Shown: in pieces, positions 34,050-42,611 of the stretch
Position numbering within the stretch: position 1 is the first letter of the stretch
Layout of the letters: the number at the start of each line of letters is the position of its first letter
Source of the DNA: Streptomyces sp. Ru62
GTDB lineage: Bacteria > Actinomycetota > Actinomycetes > Streptomycetales > Streptomycetaceae
DNA: 64,000 nt
NCBI RefSeq assembly: GCF_002920615.1
Contig: NZ_PQSU01000027.1
Location: 62,001 to 126,000 of the forward strand
Direction: 5' to 3'
Translations under genes and position numbers: made by a program
The notes under the pieces: model-generated
Told to the model about the DNA's origin: nothing
What the model saw: the letters and a program-made list of their open reading frames with translations, nothing else
Database searches by the model: none

Positions 34050-35009
34050 TCAGCGTGCGGCGGGCCGGGCGCAGACCGCCACACCGGACTCCCAGAGGCT
34101 GCCGAGCACCAGGTGGTCGCCGACGGCGCACACGCTGGTGACCATGCGGAAACGGGAGTGCCGGCGGGTGAGGTGGTGGACGGTCCGGCCCGCGTCGTCG
34201 ACGGCGACGACGCCGACGGTGCCGCTCGGGCGGTACGGCGCGTGGACGGCGGCCCGCGCGGCGGCGCGGCGGACGGCCGGCGGGGTGCGGTGCAGCAGGT
34301 CGAGCGGGGGGACGCGGGGGCCGGCCAGGGCGACCCAGACCGGCCCGTCGGAGCCCTCGCGCCAGAGGTTGTCCGGCATCCCGGGGAGGTCGGCGAAGGG
34401 CTCGGCGTGTCCGGCGCGGGGGCCGGTGAGCGGGCAGCGGGTGAGCCGGCAGGAGCCGGTCTCGGCGATCACCAGGAAGGAGCGGTCGGCGCTGAGGGCG
34501 AGCCCGTTGGCGAACTGCAGCCCGTCCAGCAGGACTTCGGGTTCCCGGTCGCCGGGGGCGAGCCGGAGCAGGCGGCCGGTGCCGGTGTGTTCGACGATGT
34601 CGCCGATCCACCGGTCCAGGGGGTGGCGGCGGCTGGAGACGGTGAAGTAGAGGGTGCCGTCGGGCAGGGCGACGGCGTTGCTGCAGAAGCGGAGCCGCTC
34701 CCCCGCCACCGCGTCCGCGAGGACGCGGACGGTTCCGTCGTGCGGGCTGACCCGCAGCAGGCCGCGTTCGGCGTCGCACACCACGACGTCCCCGTCCGGC
34801 AGGAGTTCGAGCCCGAGGGGACGGCCGCCTGTCTCGGCGAGCACCTCGGCGCGGGCCGTGAGCGGGTCGCCGAGGTGGTGGACCCGGAGGATGCGCCCGT
34901 CCGCCACTCCGGTCAGGACACGCCCGTGCGGGTCGGCGACGACGTCCTCGGGGCCGCGGGCGCGCAGGGAGACGTAGTGGAGCGGTACGAGTGCCGTCGA
35001 TCGGTCCAT
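34050..35009 (-). CDS. SMP-30/strictosidine synthase-like six-bladed beta-propeller protein
   Basis: 319 aa. Repeated blades each contain a D-G-x-L or D-G-x-V turn (A-D-P-H-G-R-V, L-L-P-D-G-D-V-V-V-C-D, A-L-P-D-G-T-L-Y-F-T). The strictosidine-synthase-like block L-P-G-M-P-D-N-L-W is near residue 205. Family members are lactonases or esterases, many uncharacterised; no secretion signal is present. ATG 35009 follows AAGGGA. It lies 53 bp downstream of a small winged-helix regulator on the same strand, and the two likely form an operon. Confidence 0.87.
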   Translation of the reverse strand: MDRSTALVPLHYVSLRARGPEDVVADPHGRVLTGVADGRILRVHHLGDPLTARAEVLAETGGRPLGLELLPDGDVVVCDAERGLLRVSPHDGTVRVLADAVAGERLRFCSNAVALPDGTLYFTVSSRRHPLDRWIGDIVEHTGTGRLLRLAPGDREPEVLLDGLQFANGLALSADRSFLVIAETGSCRLTRCPLTGPRAGHAEPFADLPGMPDNLWREGSDGPVWVALAGPRVPPLDLLHRTPPAVRRAAARAAVHAPYRPSGTVGVVAVDDAGRTVHHLTRRHSRFRMVTSVCAVGDHLVLGSLWESGVAVCARPAAR

Positions 35010-35062
35010 GTGCGGTCCCTTCCGTCGGTGCCCCTGTCGGCAGCCGCCCCGTGGCCGTCCTC

Positions 35063-35350
35063 TCACCAGCCCTTTTCGAACATGCGGGCCACCTCGGCGA
35101 TGCGGATCTCGTCGCGCCGGTAGTAGGTGCGGCCGTGGATCCGGCGGGTGCGCAGGACACCGAGGCGGGTGAGGAAGTCGAGGTGGGCGAGTGCGGTCCG
35201 GCGGGGCACGCCCAGCTTGGCGGCGACGGCCCGCGCGGTGACGCCGGTCTCGGCGGGGTCGCGGCGGCGCGACACGCGGAAGTGGGCCGGCGGGTCCTTG
35301 AGCAGGGTCAGGATGGTCTGCCGCATCCGGCCCGAGGGAGTCCCCGTCAT
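35063..35350 (-). CDS. Small winged helix-turn-helix regulator (ArsR-like)
   Basis: 95 aa, consisting of one winged-helix domain. A-R-A-V-A-A-K-L-G-V-P-R-R-T-A-L-A-H-L-D-F-L is the helix-turn-helix and V-L-R-T-R-R-I-H-G-R-T-Y-Y-R-R the wing. No metal-binding cysteines of classical ArsR are present. ATG 35350 is preceded by GGGAGGG; a longer in-frame version to 35533 lacks such a site. Probably controls the SMP-30-like gene that follows it. Confidence 0.83.
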   Translation of the reverse strand: MTGTPSGRMRQTILTLLKDPPAHFRVSRRRDPAETGVTARAVAAKLGVPRRTALAHLDFLTRLGVLRTRRIHGRTYYRRDEIRIAEVARMFEKGW

Positions 35351-35540
35351 CCGTCCGCCCTCCCGTCCCCGGCCTCCTCGTACGCAGTCTTCCCACTGTG
35401 GCGCGGGCGACGCCGTCACGTCCGGGACTCGGCGGCCGTTGTCCGGTACCGAACGGCCGTGCGTCCGGGGAGGGATCCGCCGCCCCGGAACACGGCGAGG
35501 GCCCGGCCGCCGCGCACGACCGGGCCCGGACACGGACGGC

Positions 35541-37103
35541 TCAGCGGTGACCGAACCACGTCATGGAGGACAGCGCCCTGTCGTCGTAGCCGAACAGGGC
35601 CTGGTTCTCCCAGCCGTTGCCGGACGTGGCGTCCGCCGGGTCCCAGCCGTTGCCGGTGACGGCGGTCCAGGTCGCCTCCCAGTAGAAGACGCCGAGACCG
35701 CGGCCGTTCGGGACGGCCTCCACGATGCTCGCCACGTCGTTCATCCACTTGGTCTGGCCGGCCACGGTCGCCGGGTAGCCGGAGACCAGTTCGCCGGTGG
35801 TGTCGATCTGGTTGGTGAGCGCGTCGTCGCTGTCCAGCCGGAACGGGTAGGCCGTCTCGGCGACGAACACCGGCTTGCCGTAGCGGGAGGCGGCGTCGTC
35901 CAGCGTGCTCTGGAAGTCGGAGAGCGGGCCGTGCCAGTAGCCGTAGTACGACAGGCCGATCGCGTCGAACCTGACGCCGTTCGCGACCGCGTTGTCGAAC
36001 CACCACTCGGTGCCGGCCCTGTCCCCGCCCTTGGCCAGGTGCAGCGCGACCGTCGTGGAAGGGTTGACCGCCTTGACGGCGTCATAGCCGGAGTTGATCA
36101 ACCCGGCGAGTCGGCTCCAGTTGTCCGTGGATCCCTCGGACCACAGCATGCCGCCATTGATCTCATTGCCCACCTGGACCATGTCGGCGGTGGTGCCTTG
36201 AGCCTTCAAGGCGTTCAACACGTCATACGTGTGGTTGTACACGTCCGTCTTGAGCCGGCTGTACGTGTGACCCGCCCACGCGGCCGGCTTGTTCTGCTGC
36301 CCCGGGTCCGCCCAGCTGTCCGAGTAGTGGAAGTCCACCAGCAGCTTCATGCCCTGCGCCTTGACGCGCTTGGCCGTGGCCAGGACGTGCGCCTTGTCGT
36401 TGAAGCCGTCGGCCGGGTTCACCCAGACCTTCAGGCGCGCGTAGTTCATGCCGGACGACTTGAGGATGGACAGCGCGTCCCCGGTCGTCCCGGAACCCGT
36501 CCTGTAGACGCCGCCCTTGGCCTCGCTCTTGGCGAGGGAGGAGATGTCGGCACCATGGATGGATGTACCGGTGGTGCCGGATGAGAAGGTGAGATCGTCA
36601 ACATTGATCCAGTCACCGGCGTTCGCGTCACTGTTGACGCTGATGGTGCACTGGTTGTTGGTCACCTTGACCGACGTGACGATCCGTATCCACCCACTGG
36701 ACGAGACCGGCAGATCGGTGCGCTGTTCCGCACTGCCGCAATTCTTGAGCGACATGTACGCGGCCTTCTGCCCGCCGCTGGACCGGACCCACGCCGTCAA
36801 GGTGTAGGTCCCGTTGGTCAGCCCGGACAGGTACTGGTACGTCTCCACCTTGTAGGCGGACGACGCGTAGTGGCTGAGGCGGTAGCTCCCGCCGTGGCCA
36901 CCGGGCTCGGTGTACGAGGCGCCGGTGTCGCCGTACTCGGACCAGCCGGCGGGCGTGGCCGTGCCCGTGCCGTCGGACTCGAAGCCGCCGTTGGTGAGGG
37001 TGCTCGCGGCCTGGGCGGTCGGGGCGGGCAGGGCGGTGAGGGCGAGCCCGGCCGCGAGCGGCGGCAGCAGGGCCCTGATGGTGCGTCTGGGATGGAACTT
37101 CAT
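35541..37103 (-). CDS. Secreted arabinogalactan endo-beta-1,4-galactanase, GH53
   Basis: 520 aa. Signal peptide to about residue 32 (A-P-T-A-Q-A), an N-terminal beta-sandwich carbohydrate-binding module (about 33-175, resembling galactan-binding CBM61), then the GH53 barrel (about 180-520). The acid/base is E314 in Q-V-G-N-E-I-N and the nucleophile E416 in F-V-A-E-T-A-Y-P-F. It cuts beta-1,4-galactan of pectin side chains outside the cell. It follows the GH42 gene on the same strand across two tandem hairpins. ATG 37103 with AAGGGA a little upstream. Confidence 0.93.
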   Translation of the reverse strand: MKFHPRRTIRALLPPLAAGLALTALPAPTAQAASTLTNGGFESDGTGTATPAGWSEYGDTGASYTEPGGHGGSYRLSHYASSAYKVETYQYLSGLTNGTYTLTAWVRSSGGQKAAYMSLKNCGSAEQRTDLPVSSSGWIRIVTSVKVTNNQCTISVNSDANAGDWINVDDLTFSSGTTGTSIHGADISSLAKSEAKGGVYRTGSGTTGDALSILKSSGMNYARLKVWVNPADGFNDKAHVLATAKRVKAQGMKLLVDFHYSDSWADPGQQNKPAAWAGHTYSRLKTDVYNHTYDVLNALKAQGTTADMVQVGNEINGGMLWSEGSTDNWSRLAGLINSGYDAVKAVNPSTTVALHLAKGGDRAGTEWWFDNAVANGVRFDAIGLSYYGYWHGPLSDFQSTLDDAASRYGKPVFVAETAYPFRLDSDDALTNQIDTTGELVSGYPATVAGQTKWMNDVASIVEAVPNGRGLGVFYWEATWTAVTGNGWDPADATSGNGWENQALFGYDDRALSSMTWFGHR

Positions 37104-37137
37104 CGTCCGTCGTCCCTTCGACGTAACTGGGGAGGTG

Positions 37138-37203
37138 TCCTCCGGTGCGACCGGAGGAGAACCCCTCCGCCCACGGCTCTCGTGGCACACGCGGGCGGAG
37201 GGG
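37138..37203 (-). terminator. Two tandem hairpins between the GH42 and GH53 genes
   Basis: CCCCTCCGCCC (37162-37172) pairs with GGGCGGAGGGG (37193-37203) starting 8 nt after the GH42 stop. Next, TCCTCCGGT (37138-37146) pairs with ACCGGAGGA (37150-37158) around a 3-nt loop. They would attenuate read-through, so the secreted enzyme may be made at a different level or from its own promoter. Confidence 0.65.
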
Positions 37204-37210
37204 AGCCGGC

Positions 37211-39232
37211 TCAGCCGTCGAGTCGTACGACCCGGACGGCCCCCGCCGGGACCGCGAGGCGGCCCATGGCGTGTTCGCCCGTCAGCAGTTCGGTCCCGGG
37301 CGTGTCCAGCGGCACCTTGGTGTCGCCGGCGGTGTGGTTGATGACGAAGAGGTAGCTGCCCGAGTCGCCGCGGCGGCGCACGACCTCGACGTCGCGGGGC
37401 AGGTCGGCGCGCGGGGCGAGACGGGCGTCGTCGGCCGCCCAGCCGATGACCGCGTCCAGGCCCTGGGCGTCGAGGCGGGTGGAGACGTACCAGGCGGTGC
37501 CCCGGCCGAGCCGGTGCCGGGTGACGGCGGGACGGCCCGCGGTGAGCCCGTCGGCGTAGGTCCACACGGTCTCGGCACCGCGCGGTACCACGAACTCCGT
37601 CCACACGTCCCCGGTCAGCTCGGAGCCGTCCGGGCCGGTCAGGCGGACCCGCTCGTCCTTGAGCAGCGGCGAGAACTCCTCCACGGTGAGCCCGAGGACA
37701 TCGCGCAGCGCGCCCGGGTAGGCACCCTCGTGGACGGCGTCGTGCTCGTCGACGATGCCGGAGAAGTACGACACCACGAGCGTGCCGCCGTTCTCGACGT
37801 ACTCCCGGACGTTGTTCCCGGCGGCCTCCGTCATCAGGTACAGGGCCGGCACGACGACCATGGGGTACCTGGACAGGTCGGCCTCGGGGTGCGCGAAGTC
37901 GACCGTGAGGTGGCGGTCGTAGAGCGCCTCGTAGAAGGAGTCGGCGCGCTCGCGCGGGTCGTGGTCCTCGCTGGGGCGCCAGGCGAGGTTCTGCGCCCAC
38001 CAGGACTGCCAGTCCCACAGCATGGCCGCGTCGGCCTCGGTGCGGGTGCCCCGGATCTCGCTCAACGCGCCCACGGAGGCGCCGAGTCCGACCACCTCGC
38101 GCCAGACGCGGGTGTCGGTGCCGCCGTGCGGCAGCATCGCCGAGTGGAACTTCTCGGCGCCGCGCCGGGACTGGCGCCACTGGAAGAACATCGCGCCCTC
38201 GGAGCCGCGCGCCACGTGCGCGAGGGAGTTGCGGGCCATCTGGCCGGGGGCCTTGGCGGGGTTGCGGGGCTGCCAGTTGACGCCCGAGGTGGAGTGCTCC
38301 AGCAGCAGCCAGGGCGCGCCGCCGGCGACGGAGCGGGTGAGGTCGGCGGCCATCGCGAGGTTGACGTGGGTGCGGCGGCCGTCGGTGATCAGGTAGTGGT
38401 CGTTGGTGACGAGGTCGACCTCGCGGCCCCACGCCCAGTAGTCCATGGAGTCGCACTGGCTGAGCGCGGTCATGAAGTTGGTGGTGACCGGGACGCCCGG
38501 TGAGAGGCGGTGCAGGATGTCCCGCTCGGCGCGGAAGTTCTCCCGGATGACGGCGTCGGCGAAGCGCTTGTAGTCGAGGGCCTGGCCCGGGTTGCCGACG
38601 GTCGGGGTGGCCCGGGGCGGGTTGATCTGCGCGAGGTCGGTGTAGCGCTGGCCCCAGAAGGCCGTGCCCCACGCCTCGTTGACGGCCTCGACACTGCCGT
38701 AGGTGTCCGCGAGCCAGCGGCGGAACCGGTCCGCGCAGGACTCGCAGTAGCAGGCCGAGACGGGGACGCCGTACTCGTTGTGGACGTGCCACAGGGCGAG
38801 CGCCGGGTGGTCGCCGTAGCGCTCGGCGAGGCGGGTGGTGATGTTCGCGGCGGCGGCGCGGTAGTCGGCGTTGCTGTGGCAGATCGCCCCGCGGGAGCCG
38901 AACTCGTAGCGCGTGCCCTCGGCGGTGACCGGCAGGGCCTCGGGGTGGGCCCGGTAGAACCAGGCGGGCGGCACCACGGTGGGCGTGCCGAGGTCGACGC
39001 GGATGCCGTTCTCGTGCAGCAGGGTGATGACCCGGTCGAGCCAGCCGAAGTCGTACTCCCCCGGTGCCGGCTCCAGCAGCGCCCAGGAGAAGATCCCGAC
39101 GCTCACCATCGTGACGCCGGCCTCGCGCATCAGCCGGACGTCTTCCTGCCAGACGGATTCCGGCCACTGCTCGGGGTTGTAGTCCCCGCCGAAGGCGAGC
39201 CTGGTGAGGCCCCTGGGGCTGGTGTCCGGCAT
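37211..39232 (-). CDS. Beta-galactosidase, GH42
   Basis: 673 aa, the standard three-domain GH42 length. Acid/base E153 in W-H-V-H-N-E-Y-G, nucleophile E312 in L-L-L-E-H-S-T. C118, C161, C163 and C166 (C-Y-C-E-S-C) match the zinc site of the thermophilic family members. There is no signal peptide, so it works inside the cell on the imported galacto-oligosaccharides released by the GH53 galactanase. ATG 39232 follows GGGAGAG. A LacI-type operator lies only 26 nt upstream of the start codon. Divergent from the transporter operon. Confidence 0.95.
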   Translation of the reverse strand: MPDTSPRGLTRLAFGGDYNPEQWPESVWQEDVRLMREAGVTMVSVGIFSWALLEPAPGEYDFGWLDRVITLLHENGIRVDLGTPTVVPPAWFYRAHPEALPVTAEGTRYEFGSRGAICHSNADYRAAAANITTRLAERYGDHPALALWHVHNEYGVPVSACYCESCADRFRRWLADTYGSVEAVNEAWGTAFWGQRYTDLAQINPPRATPTVGNPGQALDYKRFADAVIRENFRAERDILHRLSPGVPVTTNFMTALSQCDSMDYWAWGREVDLVTNDHYLITDGRRTHVNLAMAADLTRSVAGGAPWLLLEHSTSGVNWQPRNPAKAPGQMARNSLAHVARGSEGAMFFQWRQSRRGAEKFHSAMLPHGGTDTRVWREVVGLGASVGALSEIRGTRTEADAAMLWDWQSWWAQNLAWRPSEDHDPRERADSFYEALYDRHLTVDFAHPEADLSRYPMVVVPALYLMTEAAGNNVREYVENGGTLVVSYFSGIVDEHDAVHEGAYPGALRDVLGLTVEEFSPLLKDERVRLTGPDGSELTGDVWTEFVVPRGAETVWTYADGLTAGRPAVTRHRLGRGTAWYVSTRLDAQGLDAVIGWAADDARLAPRADLPRDVEVVRRRGDSGSYLFVINHTAGDTKVPLDTPGTELLTGEHAMGRLAVPAGAVRVVRLDG

Positions 39233-39257
39233 GGATCTCTCCCGGGAAATCGATCAT

Positions 39258-39273
39258 TTGGGAACGTGCACAC
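39258..39273 (-). promoter_or_regulatory. LacI-type operator O1 (galactan regulon)
   Basis: TTGGGAACGTGCACAC shares the GAACGTGCACA core with the operator at 39403 and sits between the GH42 gene and its promoter. Confidence 0.7.
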
Positions 39274-39319
39274 ACATCGTCGGCGGTGCGAGCCCAACAT
39301 AACCGCACAGCAACAACCA

Positions 39320-39362
39320 TTGACAAGTGTCCGGGATGTTTCTCTACTGTGAACGCTCACAG
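39320..39362 (+). promoter_or_regulatory. Promoter of the galacto-oligosaccharide transporter operon with operator O2
   Basis: TTGACA (39320-39325) with TACTGT (39345-39350, 19-nt spacer) or TCTACT (39343-39348, 17-nt spacer). Operator CTGTGAACGCTCACAG (39347-39362) is palindromic at 7 of 8 pairs and overlaps the -10/start region, ideal for repression. Confidence 0.7.
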
Positions 39363-39402
39363 AAGCATGGCAGGGGGCTCCCGAGCGACGAGCACCCGGG
39401 TC

Positions 39403-39418
39403 ATGTGAACGTGCACAT
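39403..39418 (+). promoter_or_regulatory. LacI-type operator O3 (galactan regulon)
   Basis: ATGTGAACGTGCACAT is palindromic at 7 of 8 pairs, lies 52 bp before the solute-binding protein gene and 56 bp from O2 centre to centre. Confidence 0.72.
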
Positions 39419-39469
39419 CTGCATGGCAGGTCCCCGCAGCGGGCGGGGACCCAGGTCAGGGGAGAAACC

Positions 39470-40786
39470 ATGCCGCACACGAAGCGCCGTCGCCTCGTGA
39501 CAACCGCCCTCGCCGTGTCCCTCGGCGCCACCGCCCTCGCCGCCTGCGGTTCCGGGGACGACACCAAGGCCGAGTCGGGTCCCGTCTCGCTCACGTACTG
39601 GACCTGGACACCCGGCATGGACAAGGTCGTGGACCTGTGGAACAAGGGGCCGGGGAAGAAGGACCGGATCACCGTGACAGTGAAGAAGCAGGCATCCGGC
39701 GACACGCTGGTCACCAAGATCCTCACCGCGCACAAGGCGAAGAAGGCCCCCGACCTGGTGCAGGCCGAGTACCAGGCGCTGCCGACGCTGGTCAGCAACG
39801 ACGCCCTCGCCGACATCTCCGGGGAGGTCGGCGACGTCAAGGGCAAGTTCGCCGAGGGCGTCTGGCAGCAGACCACCCTCGGCACGGACGCGGTCTACGC
39901 GGTGCCGCAGGACATCGGCCCGATGATGTTCTACTACCGCGAGGACCTCTTCAAGCGTTACGGCCTCAAGGTCCCCACCACCTGGGAGCAGTTCGCCGAG
40001 ACCGCCCGCCTGCTGAAGAAGAAGGCGCCGGACAAGGACCTGACCACCTTCTCCGCCAACGACTCCGGTCTCTTCGCCGGCCTCGCCCAGCAGGCCGGCG
40101 CCAAGTGGTGGACCACCTCCGGCGACAAGTGGAAGGTCGGCATCGACGACGCCGCCACCCGGAAGGTCGCGGAGTTCTGGGGCGGTCTGGTCAAGGAGGG
40201 CGTCATCGACAACCAGCCGATGTACACCCCGTCCTGGAACAAGGCGCTGAACACCGGCAAGCAGATCGCCTGGGTGAGTGCCGTGTGGGCGCCCGGCACC
40301 CTCACCACGGCGGCGCCGGACACCAAGGGCAAGTGGGCCATGGCCCCGCTCCCCCAGTGGTCGGCCGACCAGGACGTCACCGGCAGCTGGGGCGGCTCCT
40401 CGACGGCGGTCACCACCGACTCCGCGCACAAGGAGGCCGCCGCCGAGTTCGCGGCCTGGCTGAACACCGACCACGACGCCCTGAACGCGCTGGCGAAGGA
40501 GGGCGGCATCTACCCGGCCTCCACTTCGGCCCAGCTCAGCGGCGCCTTCTCCAACCCGCCGGCGTACTTCTCCAACCAAGCGGACTTCTACACCAGGGCC
40601 GCCGACATCGCGAAGACCACCGCGCCGTCCGCGTGGGGCCCGAACGTGAACGTCGCCTACACCTCCTTCAAGGACGCCTTCGGCGCCGCCGCCAAGAACA
40701 AGTCGGACTTCACCGCCGCCCTGAGGAAGATGCAGGACGACACGGTCGCCGACATGAAGAAGCAGGGCTTCGAGGTCGCTCGGTGA
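39470..40786 (+). CDS. Galacto-oligosaccharide ABC transporter solute-binding lipoprotein
   Basis: 438 aa. Signal peptide with lipobox L-A-A-C (C26 lipidated), then the two-domain family 1 solute-binding fold: L-T-Y-W-T-W-T-P-G-M near the mature N-terminus and Q-D-I-G-P-M-M-F-Y-Y-R-E-D-L-F at the hinge. Position between galactanase and galactosidase genes and LacI-type operators points to beta-1,4-galacto-oligosaccharides. The stop overlaps the first permease start (GTGA). ATG 39470 with GGGGAGAAACC upstream. Confidence 0.92.
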   Translation: MPHTKRRRLVTTALAVSLGATALAACGSGDDTKAESGPVSLTYWTWTPGMDKVVDLWNKGPGKKDRITVTVKKQASGDTLVTKILTAHKAKKAPDLVQAEYQALPTLVSNDALADISGEVGDVKGKFAEGVWQQTTLGTDAVYAVPQDIGPMMFYYREDLFKRYGLKVPTTWEQFAETARLLKKKAPDKDLTTFSANDSGLFAGLAQQAGAKWWTTSGDKWKVGIDDAATRKVAEFWGGLVKEGVIDNQPMYTPSWNKALNTGKQIAWVSAVWAPGTLTTAAPDTKGKWAMAPLPQWSADQDVTGSWGGSSTAVTTDSAHKEAAAEFAAWLNTDHDALNALAKEGGIYPASTSAQLSGAFSNPPAYFSNQADFYTRAADIAKTTAPSAWGPNVNVAYTSFKDAFGAAAKNKSDFTAALRKMQDDTVADMKKQGFEVAR

Positions 40787-41709
40787 GCGGCTCCACCAGC
40801 CGGAGGTCGTACGGGGTCAAGGGGGCCCCGTACGGCTTCCTCCTCCCCGCCGCGATCCTGTTCGCCCTCTTCTTCGCGCTGCCCATCGGCTACGCCGTCT
40901 GGCTCAGCTTCCGCAAGGTGCGCGTCTCCGGCCTCGGCCTGGGGTCGGGCGCCCGGAAGGAGGTGTGGGCCGGCTTCGAGAACTACACCGGGGCCCTCCG
41001 GGACAGCGAACTGCTGGACGGCGCACTGCGCGTGCTCGGCTACGGCTGCATCGTCGTCCCGGTGATGCTCGGCCTCGCGCTGCTCTTCGCGCTGATGCTG
41101 GACTCCGACAAGGTGCGCCTCGCCCCGTTCACCCGGCTCGCGATCTTCCTGCCGTACGCCATCCCCGGCGTGGTGGCCGCGCTGCTGTGGGGCTTCCTGT
41201 ACCTGCCGGACGTCAGCCCGTTCTACTTCGTGCTCGACAAGCTCGGCCTGCCGCAGCCGGACCTGCTGGACGGCGGTCCGCTGTATCTCGCCCTGTCGAA
41301 CATCGCGGTCTGGGGCGGTACCGGCTTCAACATGATCGTCATCTACACCTCGCTGCGGTCCATCCCGGCCGAGGTCTACGAGGCGGCCAGGCTGGACGGC
41401 GCCACCCCGTTGCAGATCGCGGTGCGGATCAAGATCCCGATGGTGGCGCCCTCACTGGTGCTGACCTTCTTCTTCTCGATCATCGCGACCCTCCAGGTGT
41501 TCAACGAGCCGACCACCCTGAAGCCCCTCACCAACTCGGTCAACACGACCTGGAGCCCGCTGATGAAGGTGTACCAGGACGCCTTCGGCCGGAACGACGT
41601 CTACTCTGCGGCGGCCGAGGCCACGCTGATCGCCGTGGTCACGCTGCTGCTGTCGTTCGGCTTCCTGCGGGCCGCCAACCGCCGGAACAAGCAGGAGGCA
41701 GCGGGATGA
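40783..41709 (+). CDS. Sugar ABC transporter permease (first subunit, MalF-like)
   Basis: 308 aa, six membrane helices. The ATPase-coupling EAA loop reads E-A-A-R-L-D-G-A-T-P-L-Q-I-A-V-R-I-K-I-P. GTG 40783 overlaps the binding-protein stop and its own stop overlaps the next permease ATG, so translation of the three is coupled. No ATPase gene is in the operon; in Streptomyces such importers are served by the shared ATPase MsiK, which is the expected partner. Confidence 0.93.
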   Translation: MSGSTSRRSYGVKGAPYGFLLPAAILFALFFALPIGYAVWLSFRKVRVSGLGLGSGARKEVWAGFENYTGALRDSELLDGALRVLGYGCIVVPVMLGLALLFALMLDSDKVRLAPFTRLAIFLPYAIPGVVAALLWGFLYLPDVSPFYFVLDKLGLPQPDLLDGGPLYLALSNIAVWGGTGFNMIVIYTSLRSIPAEVYEAARLDGATPLQIAVRIKIPMVAPSLVLTFFFSIIATLQVFNEPTTLKPLTNSVNTTWSPLMKVYQDAFGRNDVYSAAAEATLIAVVTLLLSFGFLRAANRRNKQEAAG

Positions 41710-42611
41710 GCACCCTCGCCGTCCGCAAGGCGGCCCCGGCCGCCGGCACCACCCCGGGTACCGCGCAGGGCCCCCCGCTGCGCCGCCGGATCGCGCTGAT
41801 CCCGACGGTCACGCTGCTGCTCGGCGCGGTGTACACCCTTCTCCCGGTCGCCTGGGTGGTGATCGCGTCGACGAAGTCCGGGCACGAGCTGTTCTCCACG
41901 TTCACCTTCCTGCCCGGCACCGGCTTCGCCGACAACCTCAAGGACCTGAACGCCTACCGGGGCGGGATCTACTGGGAGTGGATGGGCAACTCCGCGCTGT
42001 ACGCCGGTCTCGGCGCCCTGCTGTCCACCGCCGTGTCGGCGTTCAGCGGCTACGCGCTGGCGACCTACCGCTTCAAGGGCCGCGAGACGATGTTCAACGT
42101 CCTGCTCGCGGGCGTCCTGATGCCGCCGGTGATCCTCGCGATCCCGCAGTACCTGCTGCTGGCGAAGGCCGACCTCACGGACTCCTACCTGTCCGTGCTG
42201 CTGCCGCAGATCCTCTCCCCGTACGGCGTCTACCTGGCCCGGATCTACGCCTCCGCCGCCGTGCCTGCCGATGTGGTGGAGGCCGGGCGGATGGACGGGG
42301 CGAGCGAGTGGCGGATCTTCACCCGGGTCGCGCTGCCGATGATGGTCCCCGGCATGGTCACGGTGTTCCTGTTCCAGTTCGTGGCGATCTGGAACAACTT
42401 CCTGTTGCCGTTCATCATGCTGAGCGACGACGAGAAGTTCCCGCTCACGCTGGGTCTGTACACACTGCTGGAGCAGGGCTCCAACACGCCCGCGCTGTAC
42501 ACCCTGGTGATCACCGGGGCGTTCCTCGCGGTGCTCCCGCTGATCGCCCTCTTCCTGGTCGTCCAGCGCTTCTGGAGCCTCGATCTGCTGTCCGGGGCCG
42601 TAAAGTCATGA
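41706..42611 (+). CDS. Sugar ABC transporter permease (second subunit, MalG-like)
   Basis: 301 aa, six membrane helices. EAA loop E-A-G-R-M-D-G-A-S-E-W-R-I-F-T-R-V-A-L-P. ATG 41706 overlaps the preceding stop and the gene's stop overlaps the repressor ATG at 42608, both by ATGA. Pairs with the first permease to form the membrane channel for galacto-oligosaccharides. Confidence 0.93.
   Translation: MSTLAVRKAAPAAGTTPGTAQGPPLRRRIALIPTVTLLLGAVYTLLPVAWVVIASTKSGHELFSTFTFLPGTGFADNLKDLNAYRGGIYWEWMGNSALYAGLGALLSTAVSAFSGYALATYRFKGRETMFNVLLAGVLMPPVILAIPQYLLLAKADLTDSYLSVLLPQILSPYGVYLARIYASAAVPADVVEAGRMDGASEWRIFTRVALPMMVPGMVTVFLFQFVAIWNNFLLPFIMLSDDEKFPLTLGLYTLLEQGSNTPALYTLVITGAFLAVLPLIALFLVVQRFWSLDLLSGAVKS

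Noticed and set aside
35541..39326. One 1261-codon minus-strand frame that might suggest a GH42-GH53 fusion
   Set aside because: In the GH42 region this frame is out of phase with the enzyme; only the part after 37103 encodes GH53. The galactosidase has its own start, stop and frame.
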